In this document: positions 62,247 through 64,000 of the stretch, piece after piece | How positions within the stretch are numbered: position 1 is the stretch's first letter | How the letters are laid out: each line of letters begins with the position of its first letter | From: Neptunomonas qingdaonensis | Lineage (GTDB): Bacteria > Pseudomonadota > Gammaproteobacteria > Pseudomonadales > Balneatricaceae | Length of the DNA stretch: 64,000 nucleotides | Assembly (NCBI RefSeq): GCF_900113275.1 | Contig: NZ_FOOU01000003.1 | Location: forward strand, 124,001 to 188,000 | Reading direction: 5' to 3' | Made by a program: the position numbers and the translations under genes | Notes under the pieces: generated by a model | What the model was told of the DNA's origin: nothing | Databases searched by the model: none | Seen by the model: only the letters and a program-made list of their open reading frames with translations

Positions 62247-62855
62247 TTATTTCTCTTTGTGTGGCAGTAAAATATGATTCCAGTACAGATTAACCAGTTC
62301 ATGTAACGGAGCGGTAGAGCTGTCGACTTTCATGCGCAGTAACGCGCCTTGCCAGCTATCCCAGAACAGGTGGGCGAGCTGTTTTGGGGTCAAATCATTT
62401 CGCACACTGCCGTCTAATTGGCATTGTTTGAAGTCTTGTTCGATTGACTCCAGGACGTAGGCCGTTGAATGACGAATAGCTTCTTTAAGCGCGGGGGAAG
62501 CATTGCCTAGTTCGCCGGAAAGGTTGGCAATCAGGCAGCCAAAATTATCATCTTCAGATTCGAATTTATTAATTTCATTTTCTAGTTGTATGCGCATTTT
62601 TTCTAATTTCGGGTGATCGAGTTTTGCGTATTCTGCATCCCAGCGCTGACATTCAATTGAGTGATAGTGTTCAATCATTTCGACAGCAAACTCTTCTTTA
62701 CTACCGAAAAAATTATAAAAAGAGCCTTTGGATACCTGGCAGGCTTTAAGGATGGCGGTTAAGCCAGTGCCGTGATATCCCAGCTTATTAAAAAGCTGCA
62801 TGCCTTTTTCCAGAATTTGTTCCCGATCATGCTCGGGTCGTCTGCCTTGTGCCAT
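62247..62855 (-). CDS. TetR/AcrR regulator of the efflux operon
   Basis: A 202-residue repressor with HTH at about 28-50 (GLTAILKACQVSKGSFYNFF) and a TetR_C domain containing CLIANLSGELGNASPALKEAI (core LIANLSGELGNASPAL), as in NemR/YcdC-like regulators that sense electrophiles or aromatic compounds. It is the first gene of the operon (gap of three bases to the adaptor), so it would regulate both itself and the pump from the palindrome just upstream. Confidence 0.9.
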   Translation of the reverse strand: MAQGRRPEHDREQILEKGMQLFNKLGYHGTGLTAILKACQVSKGSFYNFFGSKEEFAVEMIEHYHSIECQRWDAEYAKLDHPKLEKMRIQLENEINKFESEDDNFGCLIANLSGELGNASPALKEAIRHSTAYVLESIEQDFKQCQLDGSVRNDLTPKQLAHLFWDSWQGALLRMKVDSSTAPLHELVNLYWNHILLPHKEK

Positions 62856-62865
62856 TATATTTAAC

Positions 62866-62881
62866 TAGACCGGTCGTTCTA
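62866..62881. promoter_or_regulatory. Probable TetR operator of the efflux operon
   Basis: TAGACCGGTCGTTCTA is an imperfect 16-bp palindrome (6 of 8 pairs matching) ending 11 bases before the tetR start codon. Its TAGACCG half-site is common for TetR regulators of this class. Binding is inferred. Confidence 0.55.
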
Positions 62882-63010
62882 AATGAAAGCTAATTGTACG
62901 CCGATGAGGTTCAAGCTCAAGTGATGGAATGTGAAGCATTGATGACATTTTTGCAACAGACTGTTGACCGGACTCACTCAGGAGGGGGCAGGGGTTCAGG
63001 CAGAATCAAA

Positions 63011-63032
63011 AACGCCGGAAAAATCCGGCGTT
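63011..63032 (-). terminator. Intrinsic terminator of the aminotransferase gene
   Basis: AACGCCGG (63011-63018) and CCGGCGTT (63025-63032) are exact reverse complements around a 6-nt loop. On the minus strand the hairpin is followed by a T run. It lies 60 bases after the aminotransferase stop. Confidence 0.8.
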
Positions 63033-63091
63033 GTCTGGTGTTGTTATAGCTGATGCAGAAACAAGGATCTAGATAGCTGCAAACCGGCTAT

Positions 63092-64000
63092 TTAGCTTTC
63101 CAGTGCGGCTTTTATGCGTTTAATCGCATCTTCGAGAATATTCATGCTGGTAGCAAAAGAAAGTCGCATGTTACCAGGTGCACCAAAAGCTGAACCCGGC
63201 ACTAGCGCGACACCTGCATCGTTGAGTAAAAACTCAGCCAGGTCTATATCGTTACTAAAGCGATCATCGCGATCAATGATTTTCTGGAAGCTTGGGAACG
63301 CATAAAAGGTACCGTCGGCTGGAATGCATTCTACGCCTTCAATTTCATTTAAGGCAGCCACCACATATTCATGGCGTTCTTTAAAGGCGACCACCATTTT
63401 ATCAACACAGGCATTGCCGCCTTCCAGTGCGGCCTGGGATGCAACCTGAGAGATTGATGTCGGGTTTGATGTGCTCTGCGATTGGACTTTTTTCATTGCA
63501 CCTATTAATTTTGCTGGCCCCGCTGCATAACCAATGCGCCATCCGGTCATTGAGTAGGCTTTTGATACACCATTGAGCACAATAGTACGGTCATAAAGAT
63601 CAGGGCATGCATTCAAAATGTTGCAGAATGGCAGATCGTTAAAACGGATATGTTCATACATATCATCCGTAGCAATCAGCACATTCGGGAATTTTCTCAG
63701 GACAACACCGAGTGCCGCCAACTCTTCCAGAGTGTAAGACACGCCTGTCGGGTTAGAGGGGCTGTTGAGCACAACCAGGCGGGTACGATGTGTTATTGCT
63801 TCTTCGAGTTGTGCCGGTGTGATTTTAAAGCGCTGCGCTTGTGTCGTTGTGATGATGACCGGAACGCCGTCAGCGACCAACACCATGTCCGGATATGAAA
63901 CCCAGTATGGAGCAGGGATGATCACTTCATCACCCTCGTTGAGTAATGCCAGAGATAGATTGAAAAAGCTCTGTTTTCCGCCACATGAAACCAGAATCTG
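63092..64000 (-). CDS. Aspartate aminotransferase-family (class I) enzyme, 5' end outside window
   Basis: PLP-dependent aminotransferase; the frame is open to the window edge (303 codons including stop), so the N-terminal quarter is missing. Visible: IPAPYWVSYPDMVL, the substrate-binding LNSPSNPTGVSY, ATDDMYEHI, the PLP lysine in NGVSKAYSMTGWRIGYAAGP and the C-terminal FGAPGNMRLSFATSM (Arg for the alpha-carboxylate). The pattern matches Pseudomonas/Rhizobium-type AspC (subgroup I-beta), which may also act on prephenate or other acids. A terminator follows. Confidence 0.92.
   Translation of the reverse strand, partial: QILVSCGGKQSFFNLSLALLNEGDEVIIPAPYWVSYPDMVLVADGVPVIITTTQAQRFKITPAQLEEAITHRTRLVVLNSPSNPTGVSYTLEELAALGVVLRKFPNVLIATDDMYEHIRFNDLPFCNILNACPDLYDRTIVLNGVSKAYSMTGWRIGYAAGPAKLIGAMKKVQSQSTSNPTSISQVASQAALEGGNACVDKMVVAFKERHEYVVAALNEIEGVECIPADGTFYAFPSFQKIIDRDDRFSNDIDLAEFLLNDAGVALVPGSAFGAPGNMRLSFATSMNILEDAIKRIKAALES

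Overview
The window looks like a chromosomal segment of a marine gammaproteobacterium, probably an Oceanospirillales-type organism. This is inferred from the gene families present (GlrK/QseG/GlrR, TmcA, bimodular QueF, DUF1285, PA2817-like, HopJ-like, TolC/RND efflux, LuxP) and from moderate base composition; there is no rRNA or marker gene to fix the genus. No plasmid, prophage, CRISPR array or defence island was seen. One complete IS4-family insertion sequence is present.

Layout. 1-6 kb: the end of a DUF2064 sugar-transferase-like gene, a LuxP-type autoinducer-2 binding protein co-transcribed with a NarX/HisKA_3-type membrane histidine kinase, a YeeE/YedE sulfur transporter, a small DUF2845 protein and a GST. 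6.1-12.5 kb: two tRNA clusters (Glu-Gly-Glu-Gly and Glu-Gly-Glu), each with its own strong promoter, separated by a 5.4-kb pair encoding a small secreted protein and a 1678-residue MshQ-like surface protein with three LamG-like domains. 12.5-16 kb: a phosphate-binding-like periplasmic protein, an outer-membrane beta-barrel and a membrane PAS sensor whose GGDEF output domain has been lost by a frameshift. 16-35 kb: mostly housekeeping (yadGH-queF-nitroreductase-thioesterase operon, periplasmic cyclophilin, chemoreceptor, dGTPase, yciH, aspartic protease, folate-reductase-like protein, GSTs, degenerate GGDEF protein, tmcA, TPR-methyltransferase, ybaK). 35-39 kb: the glrK-qseG-glrR two-component operon. 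39-49 kb: EF-hand protein, ferric-reductase-like flavocytochrome, TetR regulator, lipoprotein, DnaJ-domain membrane protein, an OlsF-like two-domain ornithine-lipid synthase, SOS-controlled dinB, a zinc deaminase, SulP transporter and HopJ-like protein. 49.4-50.8 kb: the IS4-family element in the hopJ/trmA divergent gap. 50.9-56.6 kb: trmA, LplT-like MFS, apbC, dcd and two unrecognised genes. 56.8-62.9 kb: a tetR-adaptor-RND-tolC efflux operon. The window ends inside an aspartate aminotransferase.

How the genes fit together. The most unusual unit is luxP plus kinase: every AI-2-contacting residue known from Vibrio LuxP is present at matching spacing, but the partner kinase is not LuxQ-like, and no response regulator or luxS lies nearby. 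Two 20-bp direct repeats with a 22-bp period sit just upstream and are a candidate operator. Several genes concern tRNA (seven tRNA genes, queF, tmcA, ybaK, trmA). The tRNA and trmA promoters share a near-consensus -35/-10 and a GC-rich discriminator, suggesting growth-rate control. The efflux operon carries its own TetR regulator with an imperfect palindrome just upstream of that gene's start.
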